This document shows, piece after piece, positions 12,155-23,665 of a stretch of DNA of 64,000 bases (position 1 is the stretch's first letter; each line of letters begins with the position of its first letter). The notes beneath the pieces were generated by a model that searched no databases, was not told where the DNA came from, and saw nothing but the letters and a program-made list of their open reading frames with translations. The stretch comes from Liolophura sinensis (taxonomy: Eukaryota; Mollusca; Polyplacophora; Chitonida; Chitonidae): positions 38,491,385 to 38,555,384 of the forward strand of contig NC_088295.1 in the NCBI RefSeq assembly GCF_032854445.1, written 5' to 3'. The translations under genes and the position numbers were made by a program.

Positions 12155-12338
12155 CTATAGTCTGTTTTCTTTATCATGTCCCCTATATTCAGCCCTCTAT
12201 GCTGTCACTCGTGTTCAGTACCAAAGTGACACGTGACACCACACATACTTTTGCATAATTATTTAATTTTGGTAGTAAATATGAGTGATTTTACAGGTAG
12301 CTGAATATTAAAGACAAGCTAAAAGGAACAAGTCTTAA
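12155..12338. mobile_element. Long-TIR element family, short copy C
   Basis: Left end CTATAGTCTGTTTTC...CCTATATTCAG (12155-12190) and right end ...GATTTTACAGGTAGCTGAATATT...GCTAAAAG (12280-12325) match the two ends of the element at 6527-7368. At about 184 bp it is mostly arms, a typical MITE form of the family. Confidence 0.6.
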
Positions 12339-12339
12339 C

Positions 12340-13443
12340 AAGTTCATCAGATGCTTTTTTTTAATTTGACTTTGTCATAAATAATAGAGTTTGAAGTTTG
12401 TTCCAAGGCATCTTCTGCAAAAAACATTATGCATGTGCATTCATGCTTAATGTTGAGATGTTGTCACCGTTATTTGGACATTTCCCCTCGTCTCTACTCA
12501 GTACTACCCATTTACGTATAGCATGAAACTGATTTAACCATGAACATTTTGAGCCAATTTTTCTAATTGGTTTATAAAAATAAATTTCTGTTGTAAAAAG
12601 TAAGCAGATTAATCTTGATGTATTATATTTGTTGAATACCATAGAAATAGCATGTTTGGTTCTGCCAGAGAGATAAGCCTGCCGCAATGGATGGTGGAAA
12701 CCTTACTCTTATCTTTATCTGACGTATCAATCAAACAGAGACTATCAAATGAGCAGAAATTTTCAGCGTTTTTGTCATTAAGTGGATGATGGAGTACCTT
12801 AATTTTGATCTTCTTGGATTGTCCTGTGAAACTTAGCGTTAAACGCCCGCTTTGGGACATAGTATGATGTTAGAATGACTGGCGCCTTGTTACGGGTTTT
12901 CAGACACGTATTTATCCCGTTTAATCAGTTCAAATTGATGTTAATGATATTTTTTGCAATAGATAAAACGAGTCATTGGCAGTTCCTCGATGCTCTTATC
13001 ACATGAAATGATGTTCATTCACGTCATGCGTTATATGTCACATAGATTCAGTCCAATCTTTTTTTAATATTTTCATATTAAACTGGCAACAAGAAAGTGG
13101 ACATGCATTTGATGTAGGTATTATAGCTTGAAAGATTTCTTCCATTTTTTACTTAGTGGAAATTAATTTCCATCGAACTCTTGTCAATATTTAAAAGCTT
13201 ATGAATGTAATAACCAATTTATTTTAACTGTTCATATAAACGCTTAAACAGTAACAACTTACAACCACAATCAACATGGCTAGAAGCAGAATTATATGCA
13301 GCAAAAATCCAGTGACGTTGATAGCAATTTCGTAGACGTCACTGGTTTAGAATTACTCAGAATGTTGTTTTGTCGTCAAATTGGACATACATATTGTACA
13401 TCTTTAAAAATATTGGAGACCTATAGTCGCAACCAATTTGGTA
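12340..13443. other. Stretch without recognisable feature
   Basis: AT-rich DNA. Overlapping short minus-strand open frames (12427-12860) show no recognisable protein. Nothing supported. Confidence 0.5.
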
Positions 13444-13454
13444 AGAAATGGATT

Positions 13455-13605
13455 TATTTATTTATTTATTTGATTGGTGTTTTACGCCGTACTCAAGAAT
13501 ATTTCACGACGGCGGCCAGCATTATGGTGGGTGGAAACCGGGCAGAGCCCGGGGGAAACCCACGAGCATCCGCAGGTTGTTGAAAGACCTTCTCACGTAC
13601 GGCCG
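13455..13605 (-). mobile_element. SINE family A, 5'-truncated, with target duplication
   Basis: It has the family A 3' half with an AAATA-type tail on the minus strand: tip gattggtgttttacgccg, then the ggcggccagcattatggtggg and gaaaccgggcagagcccggg segments. AGAAATGGATT at 13444-13454 is repeated at 13606-13616, an 11-bp target-site duplication. The copy is therefore a complete insertion event whose 5' end (tRNA head) was never copied. Confidence 0.85.
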
Positions 13606-13714
13606 AGAAATGGATTGAAACACATGACATCTTTCTCTATAATATGGTAAGACCTTCAAAGGTGTATTAGGATTTAAGTGCCATATTGAAATTTATCTGA
13701 CATCGGGCCAACAG

Positions 13715-13832
13715 TTTCCTTGCTCTAACCTCTCAGTACTGAGAGTCAAGCGAGGCAGCAGCAAGTACCATTTTTAAAGTCGTTGGTATGACCCGACCCG
13801 GGTTTGAACCCACGAACAAAGTGCATGATTAT
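13715..13832 (-). mobile_element. SINE family B, 5' part
   Basis: Reverse complement of the family B head and start of the body: a B-box-like gggttcaaaccc (reversed near 13800-13812), then segments reading tactgagaggttagagcaag on the minus strand. The 3' half is missing. It joins the shared leader at 13833-13998. Confidence 0.65.
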
Positions 13833-13998
13833 TCAGAAAAATAAAAATCTATTCGAAATTCAAAGCAACACCAGGGTTGCTCTCTCAGACGTCATTTTCA
13901 GGTGTCCTCTGGGATATCAAACAACATACACAATAGAAGGTGAGTCTCACACCCTGTGCAGCCTTGCCTTTTTCTCCTAACTGTTTGTGGTCAGGAGC
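13750..13998. repeat. Composite repeat (SINE B head plus leader), copy 1
   Basis: Collinear with 16145-16395 at high similarity. Matches include gcaagtaccattttt, gacccgggtttgaaccca, aaagtgcatg, aaaaatctatt, gatatcaaacaacataca and ttgtttgtggtc. About 165 bp of it (13833-13998) is not SINE B sequence as seen in other copies here, so it is either a leader of a longer repeat or part of a small segmental duplication. Confidence 0.75.
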
Positions 13999-13999
13999 A

Positions 14000-14200
14000 A
14001 TCATGGCAGGGCGAGTCCATGCCGAAAAAGTGCTGCCGCCACTGAAGTATCATGCCGAACACCGGACATGAGAACTCATCCAGTCATATTCTACTCACAC
14101 CAAATCAGCCAGTCCCTTTTCCTCGCTCTAACCTGTCAGTGCTGAGCAAAACGTACAATTTTAAAGTCTTTGGTATGACTCTGCCCGGTACAGATTTTTA
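14000..14200 (-). mobile_element. SINE family B fragment
   Basis: Reverse complement of the family B body: ggcgagtccatgcc, cagtgctgag and taaagtctttggtatgac blocks in the expected order. Both the 3' tip and the full head are missing. Confidence 0.6.
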
Positions 14201-15780
14201 ACTCTTTAAGAGTGGACATTGCTTTTAGTTGCAGGTGTGTAATTATACATATATGACTAACTCTCAATTTTCAGCAAAGTTAAGACTGTCAAAACTACAT
14301 CACAAACCTCTCGATTTTTGGTTGAGAGCATAGTGTGTTACACTACTCCCTAGAACATTTGATTATTGCTTGACACCATACTCAAGACCTTTTCACTTAT
14401 AGGCCTACAATGGAGATCAGTGTTATGGATGCAGTTGGAAGTTACACGTAAAATATAAAAAGAGTGGTTAACAATACTTTACTGTGATAATCGGTGATCT
14501 CTTTCAACCATTATGAGGCAAACACCGTTCGCGCGACACTTTCTGGGCAATAAAAAATATCAACCTATTTAATCTGATCTTAGGCAACTGAAACTGTTGA
14601 ACTTTCTCTATTTCTCCTTACCTAAGGACAAACAAACGGCAAAATTGTTACACGAAACCGATCAATTTTTTCAGTGCGTGAGGCAGATGTAACATTGTGG
14701 CATTGTGTGTATAGAATAAGTGAAAGAATACAGTACAATGTATTTACTGTACTGGATTCATCGTACCAATCATTATCAAAGGTGAAGCCTCAACAGGTGT
14801 TCGTTCATTTTCCAAGTCACTGAATCGAAACAGCTTTTTGTGATCATTTCCTCCGAATGATCACATTAGCAGGTTTTCAGCTTGACCTACCTGGTCGTTT
14901 GAACATTTTGAATATACGAAAAGTACATTTTAGAAAAATATTGTTGATAAACATTTCAGTAGAGATTAGCTTATAGTTCTAGAAAGACAGTTATAAGAAC
15001 ATGACTATGCTGATGTTACGTATGATGCAAATGTTACGTTCATGAAAAGATGCATTATGTTTCTGAGTCACCGTTCTTCGCATACTGCGTGCCATATTGT
15101 GAACTCCACGTATAGCTTTATGCCACTTCTGCACGCAAGCACCAGCTGTAAGCCTCCTGGTCTATTTCAATCCTGTTTTTTTTTAAATCTGCCTACAGCA
15201 ATATTGGATTTTTTGAATATTGGAGGTTGATTGAAAATGTTTTAATTCTCATATCCAGAGGGGTAAAATTGCCTATTCAAATGTTTTACAATAAAGGAAG
15301 AGATCTACACTTTATAGGTGTTAAAGGATCCCTTTAAACAGACTTCCCGATTAAATCCATCAAGCTAGATTCTGAAACAACAGGTCAAACTAAAGGGCAA
15401 CAACATTTGATCAGTTCAACACTGTATTGAGATTCAAATACAATTTCGTTGATTTGCCGGTACATACAAACAACTTCTCAGTTAGAAATCTGTTGAAATA
15501 TATATTACAGGTACTTCTGTAAAATGGCACAGTTCTTATAAACAGACCACGAATCACAATACAACGGATCACAGCAGTCTACAAATATAAAACTGAGGAT
15601 ATATATAGGTCAACATAGCTTACACCAGCTTGTCTTGATCCTACTAAGACGGCAGATCTCCCACGAAAGAAATGCTGAATTCAAATTTCAACACACGACT
15701 TCAAACTCGTAAGGACCGATGGATTGTAAATCCGTAAATTTAAATACTGTAACGTGCAAGTTCAAGAAATAAATACCAGT
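14201..15780. other. Stretch without recognisable feature
   Basis: AT-rich non-coding DNA. No open frame resembles a known protein and no RNA gene or repeat is visible. Confidence 0.5.
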
Positions 15781-15794
15781 TCTGAAAAGTTCCG

Positions 15795-16212
15795 CAACTT
15801 TGTTTACGCTGCCAGTGCCACGATGGGGATTAGAACATTCATCGTTGCGACCAAAATACCGGATGGCTAGACCACGTTTAGACGATAAACCCTGCACAAA
15901 TACTAGAAGAATTGGACTTGGACTCACAGCGACCGCACTGATGAGCGGCTCCTGGGTCATTCCGCTGTCATATGACGACGGGGATTGTCTCCTTGTGGCA
16001 AGGCGAGTCTATGCCGCCAAAGTGCTGGTGAAACCACCAGACATGACAACTCATGTTTGATCGGAATTTCTCGCTGAATCAATATACTGACACCGTGTAT
16101 ACAAGTCATGTTTCGTTGTTTCAACCCCTCAGTGCTGAGCGCCAAGGAGGCATCAGCAAGTACCATTTTTGAAGTCTTTGTTATGATCCGACCCGGGTTT
16201 GAACCCACGACG
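15795..16212 (-). mobile_element. Chimeric SINE nest (heads of A and B)
   Basis: Three pieces lie end to end, read on the minus strand. 15965-16212 is a family B element with its head at high coordinates (gggtttgaaccca at about 16195) and the ggcgagtctatgccgcc segment. 15917-15968 is a family A head segment (cactcacagcgaccgcactg). 15795-15860 looks like the reverse complement of another tRNA-like head. The joins suggest nested insertion or template switching. Confidence 0.6.
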
Positions 16213-16395
16213 AAAGTGCATGCTTACTCAGGTAAGTAAAAATCTATTTGAAATTCAAAGCAATACCAGAATCGCTTTCTGAGGTGCCATTTCAACTTGT
16301 CTTCTCGGATATCAAACAACATACACAACTAAAGGTGAGCCTCGCCCCTGTGAACCTTTTCTCCTAATTGTTTGTGGTCTGGAGCAATCATAGTT
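16145..16395. repeat. Composite repeat (SINE B head plus leader), copy 2
   Basis: Partner of 13750-13998 in the same orientation, offset about 2.4 kb. The similarity stops near 16395, where copy 1 runs into another SINE B fragment. Confidence 0.75.
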
Positions 16396-17885
16396 AGTGA
16401 AGATGACAGCTAAGGGACAGAGGCGACTGTCTGTATGAAAGGGTAACAGCTGCTATGGACGCTGCACTCTGATATGCCAGTCTCTTCACACGAGAATCAA
16501 TGCTTCACAATGGAACACGTCTCCTTATTATCTCATTCGATCCGCTTCTCTGAATCTATCATCTCCAATCAAATGATACACCCGCCACCTCGAGCGGAAA
16601 CTTCCGAACCAGTGGTCCTACCGAAAAGTGTCACCCTCCCTTTGAGAACCCTCGCTGCTCCCAGGAAGTATATCATCTCCACGACGCATCAGTGTGCACC
16701 AGTCATCTATCAGTTAATCCTACTGAGAACTATTTTCTCTGTGCATTCGGTAAAATAGTATTTACAGTGAACCAGAATGGTTAAGGGACTGACCAGAGGA
16801 GTAAAGTCAAGTTTCGCTGTTCAGTTTATCATTATAAAATGATGTACTCAGGGACTACTATAATGCACATTTTTGGCGATCTGTGTTTTATGGATAATTA
16901 GTAATCATTAGCCATTTCTTATTCATTTTTCCTTAGCTAGCATGTGCTGAGCCAATGGCGTCCGTGCTGACTTCTTCACTGTAGCGCGATCGGCTCCTCT
17001 TACTTCATCCCTCACATCGCGTAGTAGAATTGAACTAACGTTGAACATGTTTGGGAGGTATCCCTTACCATCGGTGTTATTGAATTAATAGAATAATCGC
17101 GAATGTAAAACACATCATTCCAGGAAGCCATGTATGTTTTGATCATTTACCTGAAATGACTTTTGTCAAGCCAACGATGCGACACATTCCTACATGCCTG
17201 GGAAAGATTCTTTCTACAACTGTTAAATGGCTCATCGAATTTCATCCCGTCATATCTCCCGTTTGGGTTATAATAAGCTAAGGGAGAGGTTGTCTGTATT
17301 CTATAAAGACATTGCTGGTTGTGGGATCGTAGCGCATTTCACAGATAGGAAATATTAAATATCAGGGGAATCATTTGGGAATTCAATTTTGCGCAATGTA
17401 TTTAAACTTTGTATTTTATTATTCATAATTCCCCCCTTCCACGATTCCATACTTAACACTCATATATAGAGATTTTTCATTGATACGTTGTGATATGGGG
17501 ATTGCGCCTGAGGATTGCGCTATTCATTTTACATTCATTTGCAATCTGGGTTATATATATTGAACTAAAGCACCTTTGAATAATTCACAAGCTGAATACA
17601 TGTCCCTCGTCATCTGTATAATTGTAGCGGTAAGATTTTTGCAAATGGAATCCGGTCTAAAGCTTACTCTCATATCCAGAGGCTCATGCCATAGTGATTG
17701 TATATGTTTGATGTTTTCTTGGGAACTGTGGCCTATCTGTAAGAATTACAGTGTGTGGGGTCCAAAGGTCCTTAGGTTTTTAATTTTCTTACCTCTGGAA
17801 TTGATTTAGAATATCCTGCAATATTCCGACTATTACAAATTACTTCAAATTTTGAGAGACGTGGATAATATTTCCAGTTTTATGC
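16396..17885. other. Stretch without recognisable feature
   Basis: Includes a 94-codon open frame (16474-16758, +) that matches nothing known. No RNA gene or clear repeat. Confidence 0.45.
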
Positions 17886-18000
17886 GCCGGTACCCCCGGC
17901 CTCTGCCCGGTTTCCCCCCCACCATAACTCTGGCAGCCGTCGTATATGTAACATATTCTTAAGTACAGCATAAAACCCCAGTCAAATAAAATAAATAAAT
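17886..18000 (+). mobile_element. SINE family A, 5'-truncated
   Basis: It contains the ccggcctctgcccggtttcc and ccaccataac segments and a degenerate tip (agtacagcataaaacccc), then an ATAAA-type tail. It lies about 40 bp before a family B copy. Confidence 0.8.
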
Positions 18001-18041
18001 TCATGCACCAGCATTGTCCCATTTGGTTCATCGAGAACCTC

Positions 18042-18364
18042 CAGCCTTCGGTCCACTTCGGAAGCGGTAGGTCCAGGGTCAATCCTGGGTCGGGTCACAC
18101 CTAAGACCTTAAAAGAGGAAGTTGTAACTTCCTCGCTGGCGTTCAGCATTAAGGTGATAGTGCAATGACTGTTTGACCCGTATCAGTATAATGGCTGTGG
18201 CGCGGCGGCTTACTTGCCTTCGATAAGTCGTCTCAGATAAGCAGCACTAGATGAAAGAGCGGTGGAAATTCCTCCTGCAACAAGGCGGCACATTACATGC
18301 ACTCTACGGTTCTCTTTGCGTCATATGACTGAAAAATTGGAAAATACGACGTTAAACCACAAGT
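18042..18364 (+). mobile_element. SINE family B, near full length
   Basis: It starts inside the tRNA-like head (B-box-like gggtcaatcctggg at about 18075) and continues through gaggaagttgtaacttcctc, gtatcagtataatgg and catatgactgaaaaattg to the tip tacgacgttaaaccacaag. It closely matches 53687-54027. Confidence 0.8.
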
Positions 18365-18501
18365 GTTCACTCCAGTCTTCGGGTGTCACCAGTTCAAGTT
18401 TTCTTTCTTTCTTCAGCAGAAAATTTGTTTTAAGCTAAAGTTAGTACTTTAGGGAAAGTTTCTTGTCAATGACTGAGATAACGCGTGTACATGTACATGA
18501 C

Positions 18502-18654
18502 CTGCGAGCAACCTGCAGATGATCGTCGGTTTCCTCTAGGTTCTGTTCGGTTTCCACCCACCATAATACTGGCCGCCGTGGTTTACGTTAAATATTCTTG
18601 AGTATGGCGTGAAACATAATCAAAATAATGAATATTTAAATAAATAAATAAATA
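18502..18654 (+). mobile_element. SINE family A, 5'-truncated
   Basis: It contains gcaacctgcagatg, a diverged cggtttccacccaccataat, ggccgccgtgg, and the tip gagtatggcgtgaaac, followed by an AAATA-repeat tail. Confidence 0.8.
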
Positions 18655-18659
18655 ACAAC

Positions 18660-20888
18660 GCGGTTTCAATAAATTAATAACTCGCGAAATCTGTCGAGCA
18701 AAGTTATTAAAGTCAATTCTGCCCCCACATATACGTAGATTTTCCTTTAATATACTGCTGATAAGAAAGTGTTGTTCGTCTCCTTTACATTTCTATAGTG
18801 TATGTGTATGTATATAGGGAATGAATAAGCATCCATCCAGCCGGAGATCCGTCGCGTATCATCAGCATCTCTGCCATCTGAGTCCTCGTCTGAAGAACGC
18901 AGTGACACAGCTTCTGGTCGGCAGTTATTTCCGGCACTAGACAAATAACCCGCATCCATTAAATCTACTGATATGTCTAAGGTCCTATCAATCGTAAATC
19001 TATTTGAACGTCTAGTATATCAGTTTCATAATCCGGGGTGGCATTCGTTCGATTTTAAAGCATGTTTAAGATAGCGTGTATACGCTATGCCAAGTCCGTC
19101 CTTTACCGACTCTACCCCCATTCTCAACCACCTTAACCGCCCCACTCTCCCACCACCAACATCATATATTTTCTTTTAACAATTGTTTCAGGTTAAAAGA
19201 TCTAAGGAGCAATTCAGAGATGCATAGCAGAGCTATTTAATAGATCGAATCTAATCAGTGGATTTTTGCAATCAGGCATTGCGCTAATTAATGATTTCGA
19301 TAGTGGCCTGCTAGGTTTACTGTGTTATATTCTTTGACGTTTTGAATGAATGCATGCTTTAGTATAGTATCTTATCTTTATCGTATAGAATCTTTGACGT
19401 TTTTATTGATATGCGATAGATCCAGTGGACCAGAACTAATGTCATTATCAATCTAGCAATTACGGACGGTAGTGACCTTATCTGTTACCATATGACCAAG
19501 TCTCATTTAACTTACAGAGCATGAATCATGCACCTGGCGTTGCACAATAACTAATTGCATTGGATTTATTTGAGGCTACTCCCCAGCACTCAAGGTATTG
19601 TACGAAATTTAATATTAGCCTCATTGTGATAGTTTAACGCGTTAATGAACGATCTGACCCACAGTGCCCCGCTGGTAATGTTCGATTCATCGCGTGTGGT
19701 ATCTACGCTTTATCGGTTTGTCATAATTGTGAATATTACCTTTTGCGTCAAAAACATCATGACCATATCTCTTCGTGTGAACTCTGCCATGTTAATAAAT
19801 GACGCACTTAAGACGTGTATTATTTTATTGTAGGCCACGGCACGATTTGTTGGATTCATTAACAGGTGTTAAGCAGTGCTGTATTACTGTTGACCCCTGA
19901 TAGACTTGCAATACAGCCGATCTCTGGCACAGCTTAAGACACCTGTTCTTTAGTAGAAGGGATACCCAGATTAATGGTACATTCCCAACCACGGACAGGA
20001 GATCTTCGAGATTCTCTTCGAATTATTGAAATATTTTTGATTGAATGACTATGCCTTAACGCCATATAAATTTTTTGAAGATGGCATTGAACACCATTCA
20101 ATCTGGCTTAGACATGTCAGTTCCAAGCAGTGTAAAAACACATCAGCCAATATAATTACCTATGTTACATGTATGTTAAGAATATCACAAAACGGAAGAA
20201 TTTGTGTAGTGGCCTACAGCGTGGCAAAGCTTTTTACTCTAAACGATTGATTCAATAAATTCATTGTTGTTTAATGCCCAAGAATTTTTAACGATCAGTT
20301 TTATGGGTATACAAAATTGCAGTACTCGGCGTTGATATTTGTCGTCATAGTGGTGGAAGAAAAGCGGTCTTGAACGATTGTTACGCTGTACTAACCGCTA
20401 CACCAACGTCATCTTCGAAGGCTGCATATTGTCGTCAAGGCCCCACGAGCAGTGAGAGTCAATCCAGAAATATTTTGCCCAAGACTTTGATTGAAATCGC
20501 TCGTTAGAAATCGCTTGCATTACTCACTGGACTAAAGATGTCGATCCCGTTACCGAAACAATGAAACAAGGCTTATAGTATGGTGTGTTTTTGCCATACT
20601 TTATCGAACTCCTTTGTGTAGCCATCTGCATTGTTTTTAATCCTAATGTCATAATGTCTCATTTAAGAGTAATGGTGGTTAGAACTGATGCCGGTTGTAG
20701 CCCCTGTCCACATATAAAACAGAAAAGATTTACTTATTTATTAATGAAGCAGAACACAGACATAAGCTCTCCATGCTACCAATTCAATAGCATTTAATCT
20801 TCTCAAAACAAACTTCCACACGGTCCGTATGAGTTTTATAGAAATATACTATGCTACACGGCAAGCCATTAGAAACTTTGAGCACGAT
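18660..20888. other. Stretch without recognisable feature
   Basis: AT-rich DNA with short open frames only. A C-rich patch lies near 19100-19155. No feature supported. Confidence 0.5.
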
Positions 20889-20890
20889 GT

Positions 20891-20983
20891 ATATTTATTT
20901 ATTTGATTGGTGGTACTAAGCCGTACTGAAGAATATTTCACTTATACGACGGCCGCGAGCATAATGGTGGGAGAAAACCGGGC
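20891..20983 (-). mobile_element. SINE family A, 3' end only
   Basis: On the minus strand it has an AAATA tail, a degenerate tip and the gaaatattcttcagtacgg and ggcggcc-type segments. The insertion is 5'-truncated at about 20983. It lies 700 bp upstream of the receptor start codon. Confidence 0.75.
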
Positions 20984-20999
20984 ATATTTCTAATGTGCA

Positions 21000-21694
21000 T
21001 CAGCATACTAAGATGTATGAACAACGTCATAATAAGTAACAATAAACACCGTCAGCAAGTGCACCGGAGATCAATGAATGACACCTATACCTAATTATAC
21101 CGGACAATGCTCCACTAAACCCACTAAATATATTATCGCCAAAGAGATATGCAAGCTGTTTCTGGTTGTGACGCTCTGATTCGTTAGTGCCCAAGAGCGA
21201 GACATGCGATCCTAATTCGCCCTATCGGTAAGCAGAACCTCGGCGTGCATTATAGCCGGGCTCACACAGAACCACGCTCATGACTGGACGTACATGTATC
21301 GCCTGCTACACGTTGTGCCGTCATCACGATCGCTCACAGTCTGTTCGGTCGACCGAACTAACTCACCAGGCCATCGCTAGCAACCAGCGTGTGAACAGGC
21401 TCATTTTGTCCTCTTGGATTTCAGAAAGTGCTAAGACAGAGAGTGGCAAAAGCCCTCGAAATGCCGCGACTGTGTGTGAGGCTAAGTGCCGGTGCTGAGT
21501 GTTAATGGTTGCTTTTTGCTCCCCGCTCTATTGACAAAACTTTGACTGAAGAGTCGGAGTAAATCGACCGGTTACATCAATCTTGGAGATGTACCCATGG
21601 TTAGATAAGCCATCCGGCGGTGGACTGGCTTTAACACAGAAGTCGCTGGCGGTGCAGTGCTGTTGGGATGGTCTTGCTAAGCAGTTAAGTTTGG
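21000..21694 (+). other. Region upstream of the receptor start (5' UTR/promoter side)
   Basis: An in-frame TAA at 21686-21688, nine bases before the ATG, closes the reading frame upstream, so the coding region starts in this exon. There are several upstream ATGs, including a 72-codon frame at 21280-21498. I see no convincing TATA box or initiator. Any 5' UTR introns cannot be judged from sequence alone. Confidence 0.4.
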
Positions 21695-22480
21695 ATGTCA
21701 CCGCCAGTTGCTAAACTGTCGTCGAGGAATGGCATGGATCCAGAAGCTGCCACCAAAGCTTTAAACTTGACAGCGAACAATGAATCATCAGAGGTGTACA
21801 ATGTAAACACCATATCAGAAGATTCCAAACTAGTGCTTATAATTCTTTATTCCTTCTCTGTGTCGGCCGCAATTATCGGCAACATTCTGGCAATTGTGAT
21901 ATTTTCTCGCGGTCACCGTTCACGAACGGATCTCCGGCCATTCTTGATCAATTTGGCCATTGCAGATTTAATCATGGCAATTTTTTGTATACCTTTTACC
22001 TTCACACTGGAGCTTCTACAGACCTGGGTGTTTACCGCACCTATGTGTCCCATCGTCCTCTTCCTACAACTGGTGTCCGTGACGGGAAGTGTCTCCACTA
22101 ACATGGCAATAGGAATCGACAGACTCTGGGCGGTAGCCTATCCACTCAAATCCAGGCTCACCCATTCCAGATACAAACTTACCATTGCTATCATCTGGGG
22201 AATTGCTGTTTGCCTGTCTTCAGTCCAGCTTGTTGTTGGGCGGGTAAAAAACGACAACATTAACGGTGTTGACATTGTCCGGTGTTCCGAAGAATGGCCC
22301 GAACCATCAGATATGCTCATGAAGCTTTACACCATGTTCATTCTCTTTATTACTTACATCGTGCCGTTGACTATTTTGACCATTACCTACACTATAGTCG
22401 GCCGTCTTTTATCTCAAAGGCAAACTCCGGGCAACGCCGACGAATTTCGGGATACTCAACAACTGCGGTCAAAACGAAAG
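21695..22480 (+). CDS. Class A GPCR, coding exon 1 (N-terminus to TM5 and third intracellular loop)
   Basis: Encodes residues 1-262 of a seven-helix receptor in the plasma membrane that would couple an extracellular ligand to G proteins. Visible landmarks are N-glycosylation sites at N24 and N29; TM1 about 46-70 with the GN pair (N63, position 1.50); TM2 with LAIAD (D91, 2.50); C118 and C197 for the conserved disulphide; TM3 ending IDRLWAVAYPL (DRL at 142-144); W168 in TM4; the WP in loop 2; and P224 and Y232 in TM5. The exon ends LRSKRK|gtaagaat, phase 0. The first ATG (21695) has a weak context. The ATG at 21734 (Met14, ggcATGG) is better and could be the real start. The pattern fits peptide receptors of the NPY/tachykinin/leucokinin/RYamide-like group, but the exact subfamily is not assigned. 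Confidence 0.95.
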
Positions 22481-23584
22481 GTAAGAATGTGGTAAAAGTA
22501 CGGACTGTCGCTCAACGTGCATTAGTTTCATTGATCTCTTTTAAAATGCTAATGAAGCATTTAACAATATTTTTACAAAGATTTATGACGAATACAAGCT
22601 ATCAGCAAATGAGATTCCATGAACAATTCTGAAATGATCATAAATAGCGAAAGAAACACTTTTATATAGGTTTGACACTATTCCAATACAGCGGTTTTTG
22701 CTTAACAAATTTATTGCGCAGATTCTATTTTGAAAGTTTTCGAATGTCATTGTATATGATGAATTTATATTGGATATATTTCAGCTTGGAAGAAAAGCAG
22801 CTGGGGTTGATAATTTTCTACAGCATTTCTTCAGCTCCTCCTTCCTAATTGTGGACGTTTGATAAAAATTTAGCGAATTTACTGTGATAGGACTAATGTT
22901 GTTCGTTGTGATAAAACTCAACATCTGCAGGCAAGAAGCCTTTGGCTTGTTCAGCTGATACAGTTTTTATTTTGCAAACAAATGTCATCTATAGGCTGTG
23001 GTATATTTATCTTTCTTCACAATAAGAAGAATCAAATTAAGGCGCTCTTTCCTCTATAACTAGATAATTTTCAAATATCAATGGAAGAAAGGGGTTTCCT
23101 AAACATCTTTACTATGATTTTTGGTTTCTACTTCGATCTCAAACTGAAATTATGCACTAACGTACTCCACTTTTTGTTACATAAAACATTTGTTAACGAC
23201 TGCTTTTTTCTACTTCACATGGTATAACGTGGTCTCTAAACTGCGCCACTGTACCTGCTAACGGTTTAGGGACATTTCTGTGAGGAAATAGAAATGTCTT
23301 ATAATAGGCTCTGCTTGCCCCACGGTATCCGATAATGTATACGATAACGCGCTATAACGAGCCTTTCTCTCGCAATGCAAACCGACATAATGGATCGGCT
23401 AGCCTGAGTGGTATTGTTCCCATCATTATGCAGATGATTGTAACAATGCCACACTGTCCTCGTTATGAACGTATTGTTCCCAAGACACTATTCGCGTTCG
23501 TAGGTCATCCGATTCATGGCGCACAAAGCAAAGTTTTAGGTTTTGAGTTCACTGTAACCTAGTTTGATGCGAAATTAAATTCAA

Positions 23585-23665
23585 GTCATTTGGCCCAGTG
23601 GTTCAACGCGCTTCCATTTCAAACAAGACAAAGGTTCAATCCCATGCATTCTCAGACAGGGCTTT
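23585..23665 (+). mobile_element. tRNA-like SINE head
   Basis: It has an A-box-like tggcccagtggttcaacg and, about 35 bases later, a B-box ggttcaatccc, then a T-rich run. The arms do not pair as in a functional tRNA, so it is read as the head of a degraded tRNA-derived SINE rather than a tRNA gene. Confidence 0.5.

Noticed and set aside
23585-23665. tRNA gene
   Set aside because: A and B boxes are present but the acceptor and T arms do not pair; better read as a SINE head. The same applies to the heads at 38135, 53687 and 59843.
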